Positions 16,357 through 25,470 of a stretch of DNA of 26,226 nt are shown piece by piece; position 1 is the first letter of the stretch; every line of letters starts with the position of its first letter. Below the pieces are notes generated by a model. It made no database searches, was not told the origin of the DNA, and saw only the letters and a list, made by a program, of their open reading frames with translations. The translations under genes and the position numbers were made by a program. Source of the DNA: Planctomicrobium sp. (GTDB lineage: Bacteria > Planctomycetota > Planctomycetia > Planctomycetales > Planctomycetaceae); contig JAJDEL010000396.1 in NCBI GenBank assembly GCA_029259835.1, forward strand, positions 1-26,226, read 5' to 3'.

Positions 16357-17292
16357 TCAACTCGCTTCACGCAATCGTAGTGACGGTGTCTCGATCGTGA
16401 CGACCGTATTCGGTGGAACGCTTTTCGTCATCCAGACACTAGCACCAATCACCGAATTTTCACCAAGAACTGTTTCGCCACCGAGGATTGTGGCGTTGGC
16501 GTATATCACGACGCCATCTTCAATCGTGGGGTGCCGTTTCGCACCGCGTACAATGTTGCCATCGCTGTCTTTCGGAAAGCTGACGGCACCGAGCGTAACA
16601 CCTTGGTAGATCTTCACACCCGTTCCAATCTGGCAGGTCTCACCAATGACGACACCAGTACCGTGATCAATGAAAAATGACGGACCGATCGTCGCGCCTG
16701 GGTGGATATCTATCCCAGTTTGATTGTGTGACCATTCAGACATGATGCGCGGAATCAACGGGATCTCCTGTCGATACAGCTGATGTGCAATGCGATGCAC
16801 AGTCACGGCTTCCAGGCCTGGGTAGCAGAAAATAATTTCATCCAGTCCGCTCGCGGCAGGGTCTCCTTCGTAAGCAGCAGCCACATCGGTTGCAAGAAGA
16901 TGACGCATCGAAGGAATTGAGTCCAGAAATTGAATTGCCGATTGCTGACCGCGCGATTCAAAATCCATGAGTTGCCGTTTATCGCAATCCATTCCGTACT
17001 TCAGGTCGTATTCATAACGCAAGGCGCGCGCGAATTGCTGCGTCAGTTTATCGTGTAGACCGTCGATCAATTCACCGACGAAGTAGGTCACGTTCCCCAT
17101 GTGGAGATTTTGTCGTCGTCGATACCCTGGATAGAGAATTTCTTTCAGGTCATCGATAATTTCGACGACGACTGACGTACTTGGGAGGGGGCAATGCCCC
17201 AGATGATTGATGTTCCCGATGTCGTGATAGCTGTCGACGATGCGGTCAGTGAGTGAGTTGAGTTGTTCTTTCAAACGAAAATCGGCTGCCAT
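16357..17292 (-). CDS. cysE: serine O-acetyltransferase
   Basis: Transfers acetyl from acetyl-CoA to L-serine, the first step of cysteine synthesis. The 311-residue protein has the CysE plan. A helical N-terminal domain (about 1-190) ends with the DPA segment (D144) and [17 protein letters not shown] (157-173). A left-handed beta-helix of hexapeptide repeats follows (about 193-295). Catalytic and substrate residues are visible: H210 in [12 protein letters not shown] and H254 in [10 protein letters not shown]. The N-terminus is somewhat longer than in E. coli CysE (273 residues). The C-terminus ends SLRLREAS rather than in the Ile-terminated tail that docks into CysK in enterobacteria, so that complex is not supported here. 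ATG at 17292 is the start. No cysK neighbour is present; it is alone on its strand. Confidence 0.94.
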   Translation of the reverse strand: MAADFRLKEQLNSLTDRIVDSYHDIGNINHLGHCPLPSTSVVVEIIDDLKEILYPGYRRRQNLHMGNVTYFVGELIDGLHDKLTQQFARALRYEYDLKYGMDCDKRQLMDFESRGQQSAIQFLDSIPSMRHLLATDVAAAYEGDPAASGLDEIIFCYPGLEAVTVHRIAHQLYRQEIPLIPRIMSEWSHNQTGIDIHPGATIGPSFFIDHGTGVVIGETCQIGTGVKIYQGVTLGAVSFPKDSDGNIVRGAKRHPTIEDGVVIYANATILGGETVLGENSVIGASVWMTKSVPPNTVVTIETPSLRLREAS

Positions 17293-17849
17293 GATTGAGT
17301 CCTACAGTCTGCAAGAAAAGCGATGCACTTCATCCGACGCCAACGAACAATCAGGCGCGGAGACCAAACAGTATCCCGGCCTCACGCCGGTCAGAGACAG
17401 CAGCAACCGACCATCAATGGTTGAGTGTTGCGGTGAGATGCGAGAATTTCTGTGTAAGGTGTCATTCGTTCGAATTTCATCTCGACGTCTTCATGGGTGC
17501 GGGCATCGTTTTGGAATTGTATGACCACGAGAATCAGACAATCAAGTACCTCTTTCGTAACCGCTACAGATTGCAGTAGAAAATGTCTCTTCGGCAAAGC
17601 TGTCTTTGATGGATCGGCGTGATGATCTTCAAAGGTTGGTCGATTCTTACGACCGGCAGAATTTGCACGACCGTGGCAATAACGAAATCGATACTGATTC
17701 ACTGGCTTCTCTATTTTCCGGACACGCATTCACGATTGAGGTTCGTGAACAGGTCGACAGGCTCCGATTTCACAGAGTGAAGAGATCATTTTCGTTCAAA
17801 CTGTCTAGCTTATTTTTTCTTCTCCTCTGATTTGATCTCTGATTGTTTC
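17293..17849. other. gene-free divergent region between cysE and the CPBP gene
   Basis: 557 bp with no convincing gene. The ORFs here (plus 17606-17830, minus 17391-17729) have unnatural composition and no family resemblance. A small hairpin CCGGC-CTCAC-GCCGG lies at 17376-17390. The last 50 bases before the CPBP gene are pyrimidine-rich. Promoters for both flanking genes should lie here, but none could be identified with confidence. Confidence 0.45.
17376..17390. repeat. small GC-rich hairpin
   Basis: CCGGC (17376-17380), loop CTCAC, GCCGG (17386-17390). A 5-bp perfect GC stem in the cysE upstream region, with no T-tract. It resembles short REP-like units common in planctomycetes, but is too short to be sure it is not chance. 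Confidence 0.3.
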
Positions 17850-18626
17850 ATGACATCTCACTCTTCCAATCAGATTGATTACTGGACCACCGCCCGCGAA
17901 CCGTGGCCTTCACTGCTTTTCATTCTCCCATTTCTCCTGGTCTACGAAATCGGTGCTATTGCCCATTCGCATTTGCCTGCGAGCCGGAATGGGGCGGATT
18001 TGTGGATTCGTCATTTCGGAATGGAGACCGGATTTGGAGTGGAGTGGGTGTTCCCACTACTTGCCCCGATCTTATTGCTGATCTGGCAGTTCGTCGGTCG
18101 CCGTCCCTGGAAATGGAACTTTGAAACGCTCTCCGGAATGTTTGCTGAAAGCTTGATGTTCGCGATGTTGCTCGTGGTGATTGGTCAAGTCACCGCCCTG
18201 GCGTTCCCGATGCAACTTCCACCACAATTATTCACCGGCAATGTTCCACGAGCTGTCTCTTTTCTGGGAGCAGGAATCTATGAGGAGATGCTCTTCCGCC
18301 TCGCGCTGCTGCCCACAATTTTCGCACTACTGCGCCTGATGCTAGTCCCCAGTCGATTCGCAATTGCTGGTTCAGTGCTCCTGTCTAGCTGGCTCTTCGC
18401 CACGGCTCACTACGTTGGGTCTCCGGCTCTGTTTGCTCCGCATGAACTCTCACAAGCGATGCAAACGGTCCTCGACACCCCTGATCTTTGGTTCAGCTAC
18501 TCGTTCCGTTTTCTCGCAGGTGTCCTCTTCTCGGTTCTCTTCTGGGTTCGCGGTTTCGGAATCGCCGTCGGCTGCCACATTCTTTACGACCTCTTCGTTG
18601 GAGTTGTCCTTTCAGGAGTTGGCTAA
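17850..18626 (+). CDS. CPBP family intramembrane glutamic endopeptidase
   Basis: Membrane protease of the CPBP/Abi (CAAX prenyl protease 2-like, Rce1) family, 258 residues. The family motifs are in order: EE at 145-146 in GIYEEMLFR, His187 in WLFATAHYVG, and His243 in GFGIAVGCHILYDL. Hydrophobic segments are at about 20-38, 67-82, 100-120, 150-165, 170-186, 218-233 and 238-256. In bacteria these proteases are linked to prenyl-type processing, bacteriocin immunity or regulated proteolysis; nothing nearby says which. ATG at 17850 is preferred; TTG at 17832 is also in frame and neither has a good ribosome site. The next gene starts 59 bp downstream on the same strand. Confidence 0.92.
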   Translation: MTSHSSNQIDYWTTAREPWPSLLFILPFLLVYEIGAIAHSHLPASRNGADLWIRHFGMETGFGVEWVFPLLAPILLLIWQFVGRRPWKWNFETLSGMFAESLMFAMLLVVIGQVTALAFPMQLPPQLFTGNVPRAVSFLGAGIYEEMLFRLALLPTIFALLRLMLVPSRFAIAGSVLLSSWLFATAHYVGSPALFAPHELSQAMQTVLDTPDLWFSYSFRFLAGVLFSVLFWVRGFGIAVGCHILYDLFVGVVLSGVG

Positions 18627-18685
18627 GAAGGTCTTCAAACAGTAAGATTCAGGCATCGACTTCACTCAGTTATCATCAGTGAAAG

Positions 18686-20854
18686 ATGCCCATGCCCTCT
18701 CGAATAAAAACGACATCATCTGAACTCACGCTTGACCTGTCACGGCGACAGACGATGACTCAGATAGCGGCGATTGCCACAATCAGCCCGCTGGCGTTTT
18801 GGTCGCAGGCTTCCGTGGCTCAAGCGCAAAAAGAATATACGCAACTGAATCGCTATCCCCGAATGGTTCAGGAATACTTCGTGCGGCAGGTTCGCGCGGC
18901 TGGTCAAGTGAGTCGGCAGCGGATTGAGAACCTCAAGACGAAAGAAGATGCCGTCCAGCATGTCAAGAAGACGCAAGAGAGAATTCAACTCTCGTTCGGT
19001 GAAGAACCGGAACGGACCGCGCTCAAACCAAAAGTGACAGGCGTTGTCGAGCGCGATGAATACCGGATCGAAAACGTCATCTTCGAAAGCCGACCTGGCT
19101 TTCCGGTGACTGCGAATGTTTACATTCCAAAGAATGCGAACGGTCCGTTTCCTGCGGTCGTCGGAACGTGTGGTCACTCTTCAAATGGGAAAGCGTCAGG
19201 AGCTTATCAATCCTTCGCTCAGGGACTCGCGAAGCTGGGATACATCTGTCTGATCTATGATCCGATTGGACAAGGCGAGCGGCTGCAATATCCGAATGAA
19301 GAATTGAAATCCGAAATCGGTGTCGGTGTCAAGGAGCATCTTCATGCCGGAAATCAGCAATTTTTGGTTGGCGAGAATCTCAGCATGTGGCGGGCGTGGG
19401 ATGGCATTCGCGCTCTCGATTATTTACTTACGCGGGACGACGTCGACGAAACTCGCGTCGGTGTGACCGGAAACTCCGGTGGCGGAACAATGACGACCTG
19501 GCTCTGCGGAGTTGAGCAGCGCTGGTCGATGGGAGCTCCGAGTTGCTTCGTCACAACGTTTCGCAGAAACATGGAAAACGAACTCCCAGCAGATACCGAA
19601 CAATGCCCACCACAGGTCTTGGCACACGGACTCGACCACTGCGATTTCCTTGCGGCGATGGCACCGAAACCGGTGATCATCCTGGCGAAGGAACGAGACT
19701 TTTTCGACGTGCGTGGTTCGCAAGAAGCGTATGGACGGTTGAAACGGCTCTATAAGCTGCTCGGAGCTGAGGAGAACGTTGCCTTATTTGTCGGTCCTTC
19801 GACGCATGGTTACTCCCAGGAAAATCGAGAAGCAATGTTTAGCTGGTTCGACCGCGCGACTGGAAACATTGCGAAGAATGTCGGCGACGATTCACAATTT
19901 CAGGGAGTGCTGACAACTGCCGCTGACCTGGCTTTCACTCCTGAACCAGAAATTGTACTTGAACAAGATGAAACTCTGTGGTGTACGCCCAAAGGTCAAG
20001 TGGCAACTTTGGAGGGGACGCGAACTCAGTTTGACTTTACACGCGAGAAATCCTTACAGCTTACGAAAGCTCGCAAGCAACTTCGTAGTCAGGAACTTCA
20101 GGCAGCGGCACGTGATGTACTGAAACTACAGGCAATGCCTAAGCGCGCACCTGACTACCGCATCCATCGGTCGCTCGGCTCGCGTGGTTATCCTGCAAAA
20201 TCAGCGATTGCCTACAGCGTGACCACTGAACCGGGAATTCAGGCAATGGTTTATCGATTGTCTGAGGAACGCTGGCACTCAAGGCCACCCCGTTCCGGGA
20301 AGCGCGCGATCTTGTACGTCTCACACTTATCAAGCGATGCAGAACTTCGCAGTGAACCACTCATCAAAGAGATGATTGAAGCGGAACCGGATGTTCCATT
20401 CTTCACCTGCGATGTTCGAGGAATCGGGGAGTCGATGCCTGATACATGCGGCACGAATTCCTTCCATACGATGTACGGCAGCGATTATTTTTACGCGATT
20501 CACAGCTTAATGCTAGACCGCCCTTACGTCGGACAGAAGACGTTTGATGTCTTGCGAGTTCTTGACTGGATGAAGAGCCTCGGACACACTGACGTGCATA
20601 TTGTCGGCCTCGGCTGGGGCGGGCTGTCCGCGACGTTCGCTGCGTTACTTAGTGACATTGTGAAGCAAGTGACGCTTAAGCACGCGCTCACATCTTATTC
20701 TGATCTCGCCGAAACAGAACATTACCATTGGCCACTCTCAACAATGTTGCCGAATGTTCTGGCGCAATTCGATTTGCCAGATTGCTACGCCGAATTGGCA
20801 GCAAAGAAGCTGCAACAAATCGATCCCTGGGGAGCAGAAGAGGCAGGACATTAA
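18686..20854 (+). CDS. exported two-domain alpha/beta hydrolase (acetyl xylan esterase-like)
   Basis: A 722-residue exported esterase. The N-terminus carries a Tat-like signal: SRRQTMTQ with Arg-Arg at 20-21, a hydrophobic stretch IAAIATISPLAF, and a likely cleavage after VAQA (residue 47). Domain 1 (about 100-395) is an acetyl-xylan-esterase/peptidase-like hydrolase. It has YDPIGQGE (191-198), nucleophile elbow GNSGGG with S264, an acid near D337/D341 (AKERDFFD), and H374 in STHGYSQ. Domain 2 (about 490-715) repeats the alpha/beta-hydrolase plan (AILYVSHLSSDAE, CDVRGIGES, VLRVLDWMKSLGHTDVHIV). At its elbow it reads GLGWGG (641-646), without the serine, so it should be catalytically dead and structural or substrate-binding. 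Planctomycete relatives are assumed to de-esterify plant or algal polysaccharides. The next esterase gene starts within its stop codon. Confidence 0.88.
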   Translation: MPMPSRIKTTSSELTLDLSRRQTMTQIAAIATISPLAFWSQASVAQAQKEYTQLNRYPRMVQEYFVRQVRAAGQVSRQRIENLKTKEDAVQHVKKTQERIQLSFGEEPERTALKPKVTGVVERDEYRIENVIFESRPGFPVTANVYIPKNANGPFPAVVGTCGHSSNGKASGAYQSFAQGLAKLGYICLIYDPIGQGERLQYPNEELKSEIGVGVKEHLHAGNQQFLVGENLSMWRAWDGIRALDYLLTRDDVDETRVGVTGNSGGGTMTTWLCGVEQRWSMGAPSCFVTTFRRNMENELPADTEQCPPQVLAHGLDHCDFLAAMAPKPVIILAKERDFFDVRGSQEAYGRLKRLYKLLGAEENVALFVGPSTHGYSQENREAMFSWFDRATGNIAKNVGDDSQFQGVLTTAADLAFTPEPEIVLEQDETLWCTPKGQVATLEGTRTQFDFTREKSLQLTKARKQLRSQELQAAARDVLKLQAMPKRAPDYRIHRSLGSRGYPAKSAIAYSVTTEPGIQAMVYRLSEERWHSRPPRSGKRAILYVSHLSSDAELRSEPLIKEMIEAEPDVPFFTCDVRGIGESMPDTCGTNSFHTMYGSDYFYAIHSLMLDRPYVGQKTFDVLRVLDWMKSLGHTDVHIVGLGWGGLSATFAALLSDIVKQVTLKHALTSYSDLAETEHYHWPLSTMLPNVLAQFDLPDCYAELAAKKLQQIDPWGAEEAGH

Positions 20855-21729
20855 TGTTGAGAATGATTCACGTGTTATTGATTTGCTGTGTCGTTCCATT
20901 GCTTTGTTCATCTAGCATGGCGCAAAAGGCGCGGCCTTTGGACCCGATTGCTGCGGAGCTGGAACCGACGCGACTGGAGGTTTACAAGATCGTTGGTGAG
21001 CGATCGCTGCATTTGCACATTTTTGAACCTCAAGGACATCAAACCTCAGATCGCAGACCAGTATTTTTAACAATTCATGGTGGTGGCTGGGCAGGTGGAA
21101 AGCCGAGATGGTTTTATCCATTCGCTGATCGTTTCGCTCAGGTAGGAATGGTTGGCATCAGCCTTGAATATCGACTCCTCAATAAAGCACAAGGGATCAC
21201 GGTATTTGATTGTGTGAAAGATGGTCGCTCGGCGATTCGATACATTCGAAGGAATGCTGACAAGCTCGGGATTGATCCCAACCGAATTGTTGTCGCCGGA
21301 GGTTCGGCAGGTGGGCACATCTCTGTGGCAACGGCGCTGTTCGATGACGTGAATGAAGCAGGCGAAGAGACGTCCGTTTCTGCCAGTCCGAACGCCATGG
21401 TGCTTTACTATCCAGTGATTGATACGTCAGAAAAAGGATATGGTCAAAAGAAGATTGGAGATCGCTGGGAAGAGTTGTCACCAGTTCACAATGTAAGGAA
21501 AGGACTCCCACCGACAATTCTCTTTCACGGAACCGGCGATACCGTCACGCCGTTTGAAGGAGCTGTTGAGCTTCATCGACAAATGAAAGAAGCCGGAAAC
21601 CATTGTGAACTCATTCGACACGAAGACGGCGTACATGGATACATCATCTTCGACCTCAAGTTGTACGAACAGGCAATCGAACGCACTAAGAAATTTCTCG
21701 TTGAGCAGAAAATGATTCAACCAGAGTGA
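20854..21729 (+). CDS. secreted alpha/beta hydrolase (BD-FAE/esterase-like), paralogue of 10523-11368
   Basis: A 291-residue putative esterase. The signal peptide is residues 1-23 (MLRMIHVLLICCVVPLLCSS, cleavage near SMA). The oxyanion loop is TIHGGGWAGG (73-82), the nucleophile elbow is AGGSAGGH with S151, the acid is D229 in HGTGDTVTP, and the base is H261 in DGVHGY. The ATG at 20854 overlaps the upstream stop (TAATG); a longer in-frame extension to 20728 lies wholly inside the upstream esterase gene and is rejected. Translational coupling with the two-domain esterase suggests they act on the same polymer or its breakdown products. It shares long blocks with the hydrolase at 10523-11368. 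Confidence 0.91.
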   Translation: MLRMIHVLLICCVVPLLCSSSMAQKARPLDPIAAELEPTRLEVYKIVGERSLHLHIFEPQGHQTSDRRPVFLTIHGGGWAGGKPRWFYPFADRFAQVGMVGISLEYRLLNKAQGITVFDCVKDGRSAIRYIRRNADKLGIDPNRIVVAGGSAGGHISVATALFDDVNEAGEETSVSASPNAMVLYYPVIDTSEKGYGQKKIGDRWEELSPVHNVRKGLPPTILFHGTGDTVTPFEGAVELHRQMKEAGNHCELIRHEDGVHGYIIFDLKLYEQAIERTKKFLVEQKMIQPE

Positions 21730-21789
21730 GGGTGACCGACGTCCAGTGTTGTGCTGGTGCGAGTCCAAGCCGACACGAATGGGTATCGT

Positions 21790-22455
21790 CTAATTCGTCG
21801 GAGTCACTTCCTTGACGCGAAGATTGCGAAACTTGACGACTGATTTGTGTCCCAGCAAACCAATGTGCCCAGTCGTTCGGTTCACGCCGGGATGTTCGCG
21901 TTCGTCCATGGCGCCACCTTTTGTGGCTTCAATAATGTTGCCATCGACAATCGTGGTGCCGTTGAGAACGACAGTCACCTGTTTTCCGATGCAGCGGATT
22001 TCCTGTCTATTCCATTCTCCGAGTGATTTTAAGGAGCCTTGTTTCGCAGGGATGATTCCATACACCGACCCGTGATACTGGTACGGCTTGAGTTTGCGGT
22101 ACTTCGCATCTTTTTCATCGAGGATCTGAATTTCCATGCCGAGTGTCGCAGCATGACCCTCCTTCGGAATACGCAATCCGATTCCACTATTCGAAGCCGG
22201 TGTCAGTAGAAATTCAAACCGTAAAATGAAGTCGCTGTACTGCTTTTCGGTGACCATGTTCCCTCCTTTTTCAGGGAGCGAAACGATCATGCAATTTTCA
22301 ACTTTGTAGGATTCCTTCGCACCGATCCAGCCATCGAGAGTTTTTCCATTGAAGAGAGAAACGAACCCTGTTTCACAAACTGGTTTTTCTGCTAGTGAGA
22401 TGGATGTAACGTTGAATAACATGACCGAGATCGCAAGCAAGTGAATCAGTTTCAT
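21790..22455 (-). CDS. DUF1080 family protein (3-keto-disaccharide hydrolase-like)
   Basis: A 221-residue secreted concanavalin-like beta-sandwich protein. Signal peptide MKLIHLLAISVMLFNVTSIS, cleaved near LAEK. The core begins with the family hallmark FVSLFNGKTLDGWIG and includes FILRFEFLLTPASNSGIGLR and ends VVKFRNLRVKEV. In planctomycetes and Bacteroidetes this family is very abundant, and some members hydrolyse 3-keto-glycosides. A substrate cannot be given here. Codons near the stop at 21790 lie 60 bp from the convergent esterase stop. The start at 22455 is divergent from ispH. Confidence 0.9.
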   Translation of the reverse strand: MKLIHLLAISVMLFNVTSISLAEKPVCETGFVSLFNGKTLDGWIGAKESYKVENCMIVSLPEKGGNMVTEKQYSDFILRFEFLLTPASNSGIGLRIPKEGHAATLGMEIQILDEKDAKYRKLKPYQYHGSVYGIIPAKQGSLKSLGEWNRQEIRCIGKQVTVVLNGTTIVDGNIIEATKGGAMDEREHPGVNRTTGHIGLLGHKSVVKFRNLRVKEVTPTN

Positions 22456-22723
22456 TTTGTTTCTCTATTTGAATCGTTAAACCACATCAGTTGTAACTGA
22501 TTTGAAGCAATCAACAAAGGAAAAGAAGAGTTTAGTTTCATTCCTGTGAGGTTTGAGATTTCTCACTGGATTCGTAGTGATCTCAGCCAGTAGACTTCGG
22601 TGAAGACTATGAAACACAAGGTGTGCTGACTGGCGAGTGTTGGCACTTCGTTCAAAGCCTCTTTCCGCAGAGTAAATTCTCTCGATCCTGATCGAGACGT
22701 GTATCATAATGAGATAGCAAAAG
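22456..22723. promoter_or_regulatory. divergent promoter region of DUF1080 gene and ispH
   Basis: 268 bp between the divergent starts of the DUF1080 gene (minus) and ispH (plus). It must carry both promoters and the leaders. No convincing sigma-70 pair, riboswitch or hairpin was recognised. The ORFs here are spurious. Confidence 0.4.
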
Positions 22724-23662
22724 ATGAAAGTTTTTCTTGCCAACCCGCGTGGTTTTTGCGCAGGCGTCAATATGGCGATTGAATGTCTGGAAGAGTGCAT
22801 CAAGGCGTTTGGACCAGACATTTTTGTGTACCACGAAATTGTTCACAACCGCTACGTTGTGGAAAAATTCTCAGGGCAAGGAGTGAAGTTTGTCAACAAG
22901 ATCAGCGAAGTTCCATCTGGGTCGATTCTTCTCTATAGCGCTCATGGTGTTTCGCCTGAAATTCGCGAACAGGCACGCGGTCGTGACTTGCGAACAGTCG
23001 ATGCGACGTGCCCACTCGTCACAAAAGTTCATCTTGAAGCAATCAAATATGCGAAAGCGAACTATAACATTCTGCTGATCGGCCACGAAGGACACGATGA
23101 AGTGATTGGCACGATGGGGGAAGCACCTGAAAGTATTACGCTGATCGAAACACCGGCTGACGTCGATCAACTGACTTTCACCGAAGAAGACAAGCTGGCC
23201 TACTTGACGCAAACGACTTTGAGTGTTGAAGAAGCGAGTCAGGTCATCGACCGACTCAAAGAACGATATCCGCATGTGGAATCGCCTGCGAAAGAAGATA
23301 TCTGCTATGCGACGACCAACCGGCAACACGCCGTCAAGCAATTGATTGAGCAATCAGATTTATTACTCGTTCTCGGCAGCCAAAACAGTTCCAACAGCAA
23401 GCGACTCATGGAAATCGGTTCCCACGCAGGCCGCGCGGCTTATCTCATTGATGGAAAAAATGAACTGCAACCGAAGTGGTTCGATGGTGTGGAAACCGTC
23501 GTGATGACAGCAGGAGCCAGTGCGCCGGAAGTCGTTGTCGAGGAGTGTTTAAAGCACCTTGTAGACGTCTACGGCGCCACCATCGAAGAAATCACCACCC
23601 GCGAAGAACACGTCACGTTCCCGCTTCCAAAGGAACTCAAACAGTTGCAAGCGTTCAATTGA
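22724..23662 (+). CDS. ispH: 4-hydroxy-3-methylbut-2-enyl diphosphate reductase
   Basis: Last enzyme of the MEP isoprenoid pathway: reduces HMBPP to IPP and DMAPP with a [4Fe-4S] cluster. The 312-residue protein is of normal size. Three cluster cysteines are visible: C12 (NPRGFCAG), C96 (DATCP) and C194 (EDICYATTNRQ). Conserved substrate residues include H41 (HEIVHN), H74 (SAHGV) and HEGHDEV (121-127), with the ASAPE-type segment GASAPEVVVEE near the end. The ATG at 22724 is the natural start, as the sequence begins MKVFLANPRGFCAG as in other IspH proteins, although the Shine-Dalgarno is weak. It probably supplies precursors for quinones, undecaprenyl phosphate and the squalene route represented by the synthase at 9550-10521. 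It is convergent with the glycosyltransferase fusion gene. Confidence 0.97.
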   Translation: MKVFLANPRGFCAGVNMAIECLEECIKAFGPDIFVYHEIVHNRYVVEKFSGQGVKFVNKISEVPSGSILLYSAHGVSPEIREQARGRDLRTVDATCPLVTKVHLEAIKYAKANYNILLIGHEGHDEVIGTMGEAPESITLIETPADVDQLTFTEEDKLAYLTQTTLSVEEASQVIDRLKERYPHVESPAKEDICYATTNRQHAVKQLIEQSDLLLVLGSQNSSNSKRLMEIGSHAGRAAYLIDGKNELQPKWFDGVETVVMTAGASAPEVVVEECLKHLVDVYGATIEEITTREEHVTFPLPKELKQLQAFN

Positions 23663-23681
23663 GCCACATAGCGACTTCACA

Positions 23682-25466
23682 CTAACGAATAAACTCGCTC
23701 GCTTGCCGTTTGCCTTTGGCTGTCGCTTCTTCCCAGAGGGTGCTGCTTTCGCCGATGTGTTTTGCCAGGCTGGGGACGGGGTAGAGAATTTTCTTTTGAC
23801 TGCGGAGCAACCATTCACCGACAGTCACATCAATTTTCCGAGTGCCATCGAATTGGCGGCTTTTACGGTGGGCGATCACTTGTGAGTCAGAAATGAATGC
23901 CCACGCAGCCTCGTTGGAAAAGATAAACGCGAGCGCGCCCCAGACCCACTTTTCATCAAGTGCACGCCAGCCTTCTTGTTCTCGATGATAAACTGACGAG
24001 CAAAACAACGAGACGACGCCGGTTTCGTCATCAGGCCAAAGAATTTGTTCAAGATAGGTTCGCAAATTTTCTGAATGAGAGAGAACAACATCGTCCTGCA
24101 CGATCATGTAAGCGTCCGCGTTAGGATCGCGCATGAGCATTTCAGTTAATGAGAGATAATAATTAGGCCAGGCGCCTGTTCGTGCTTCTCGATACGTGAC
24201 TGGCAGATGGGCGTGACGCTCAGCGACTTGTACGGCAGAATCAAAAAAGAGCCAGGGAGATGACCAGCCTGCCCGGCGGATGCTATCGAGCGTTCTGTCT
24301 AACGTATCTTCGCGGCGTGGCGAAGTCGTGACTCCGACCATCCAGTTCTTGACTGGTTGTCCTGCTTGCTTGAGCGGCAGGCGAGTGATGAGTCGCACGG
24401 AATCGGCTGAATCTGAAGCAGCGTGATCCTGACAGAGATGGCAAATCGCTGCTGTAGCACACTCGTGGTTCGAGTGATTGCATCTCCTCTCTCCATGATT
24501 TGACTCATCGCCAATGTGAACGCAATCGCCGAATTTGCGGTCGGGAAGTTCTTCATCCAGGTCAGGATGAGTGATCATTCGCAGACCTTTTTCAGCCTGA
24601 ATGCCGAGTCGATCAATCTCTGCGGTCGACTGACCAGCTTTTTGCAATTGGCTGATTTTTGTGTAGAGCAGTGCGGAGACGACTGTGTTCAGGCACGCAG
24701 GCGTTGGTTCAGATTCTGAAACGCACACTTGACACGCGTCTTCGGCGACTTCAAATTCCGTTTCGTGACCATGTGTAGCCAGCGCATTTTCGATAAAGTG
24801 ACATCTGAAAACTTCATTGCCATCGGCATTTTTCACGTATGTTCGATGACGACATTCGGCCGGTTCTCGTCTTAATGTGGCGGGAGCGTCGTCGCAGAAA
24901 TCGTTCCGCGTTTGCTCTTTCTTCAAAATGGATGTCCGCAAATTCGCGGCTTTTTCGAAGTCGAAGTGATAAAGGATACGTCGGTGGTTATTTTTCGAAG
25001 GGATCACGATGACCTTCTCTGCCGGGCAGCCTTCGGTCCAGGCGGCGATGGTCTCTTCGGTAATTCCATGATGAGACGGATTGCTTTTGCGGCAGTCCCA
25101 GCGATAGGGAAAGCTCAGAATTGCTGACTTCGCGATTCTTCGTACTTCGCGAAACGCCGCGATTTGCCGGCCTTCGAGGTGTTCCCAAACTTGCAGAGCC
25201 ACGAAGACATCGTACCGCTCATCAGCAATGGGCCACGGAGCGAGGCCAGCATCGTGGGCATACGTTGGTTGAAATTTGTCATTACGGTCCATTGTATCGC
25301 TGCCGACGACTAGTGGCAGCCGATAGCTTCCTAACTCAAGGACCGATTCCGCCTGAGTTTCAGCAATCAGTTCCTGAGCCTTGGAGTAAAGATCCCAACG
25401 CGAAGAGTGGTAGTAGCGGTCTTTCTTTGACAGTTTCAGAAAGTCGTCGTAGCTGGCAAATTCCAC
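23682..25466 (-). CDS. methyltransferase / Cys-rich / glycosyltransferase fusion protein
   Basis: A 594-residue three-part protein. Residues about 20-175 look like a class I SAM methyltransferase: SVLELGSYRLPL (41-52), then DVFVALQVWEHLEG (86-99) and AILSFPYRWDC. Motif I has a weak Gly pattern, so activity is uncertain. Residues about 200-350 are cysteine-rich, with two related clusters: C205, C222, C245-QV-C248 and C315, C329, C336, C342-HL-C345. Each begins C-x-H and ends C-x2-C, suggesting tandem zinc-ribbon-like modules. Residues about 374-590 are a glycosyltransferase: NWMVGVTTSPRREDTLDRTL, the metal-binding motif VQDDVV (456-461, DxD-like), WVWGALAFIFS, and KHIGESSTLW near the end. The start is GTG at 25466, with GGAG about 9 bases upstream inside the stop region of the preceding GT2 gene, so the two are translationally coupled. 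Likely role: surface glycan or glycoprotein decoration. Confidence 0.82.
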   Translation of the reverse strand: MEFASYDDFLKLSKKDRYYHSSRWDLYSKAQELIAETQAESVLELGSYRLPLVVGSDTMDRNDKFQPTYAHDAGLAPWPIADERYDVFVALQVWEHLEGRQIAAFREVRRIAKSAILSFPYRWDCRKSNPSHHGITEETIAAWTEGCPAEKVIVIPSKNNHRRILYHFDFEKAANLRTSILKKEQTRNDFCDDAPATLRREPAECRHRTYVKNADGNEVFRCHFIENALATHGHETEFEVAEDACQVCVSESEPTPACLNTVVSALLYTKISQLQKAGQSTAEIDRLGIQAEKGLRMITHPDLDEELPDRKFGDCVHIGDESNHGERRCNHSNHECATAAICHLCQDHAASDSADSVRLITRLPLKQAGQPVKNWMVGVTTSPRREDTLDRTLDSIRRAGWSSPWLFFDSAVQVAERHAHLPVTYREARTGAWPNYYLSLTEMLMRDPNADAYMIVQDDVVLSHSENLRTYLEQILWPDDETGVVSLFCSSVYHREQEGWRALDEKWVWGALAFIFSNEAAWAFISDSQVIAHRKSRQFDGTRKIDVTVGEWLLRSQKKILYPVPSLAKHIGESSTLWEEATAKGKRQASEFIR

Positions 25467-25470
25467 GTCT

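Noticed and set aside
17391..17729. 112-codon minus-strand ORF upstream of cysE
   Set aside because: Composition unlike the real genes in the window, no start signals, no recognisable domain.
20728..20853. N-terminal extension of the small esterase into the upstream esterase gene
   Set aside because: It overlaps conserved coding sequence in another frame and hides a clear signal peptide starting at 20854.
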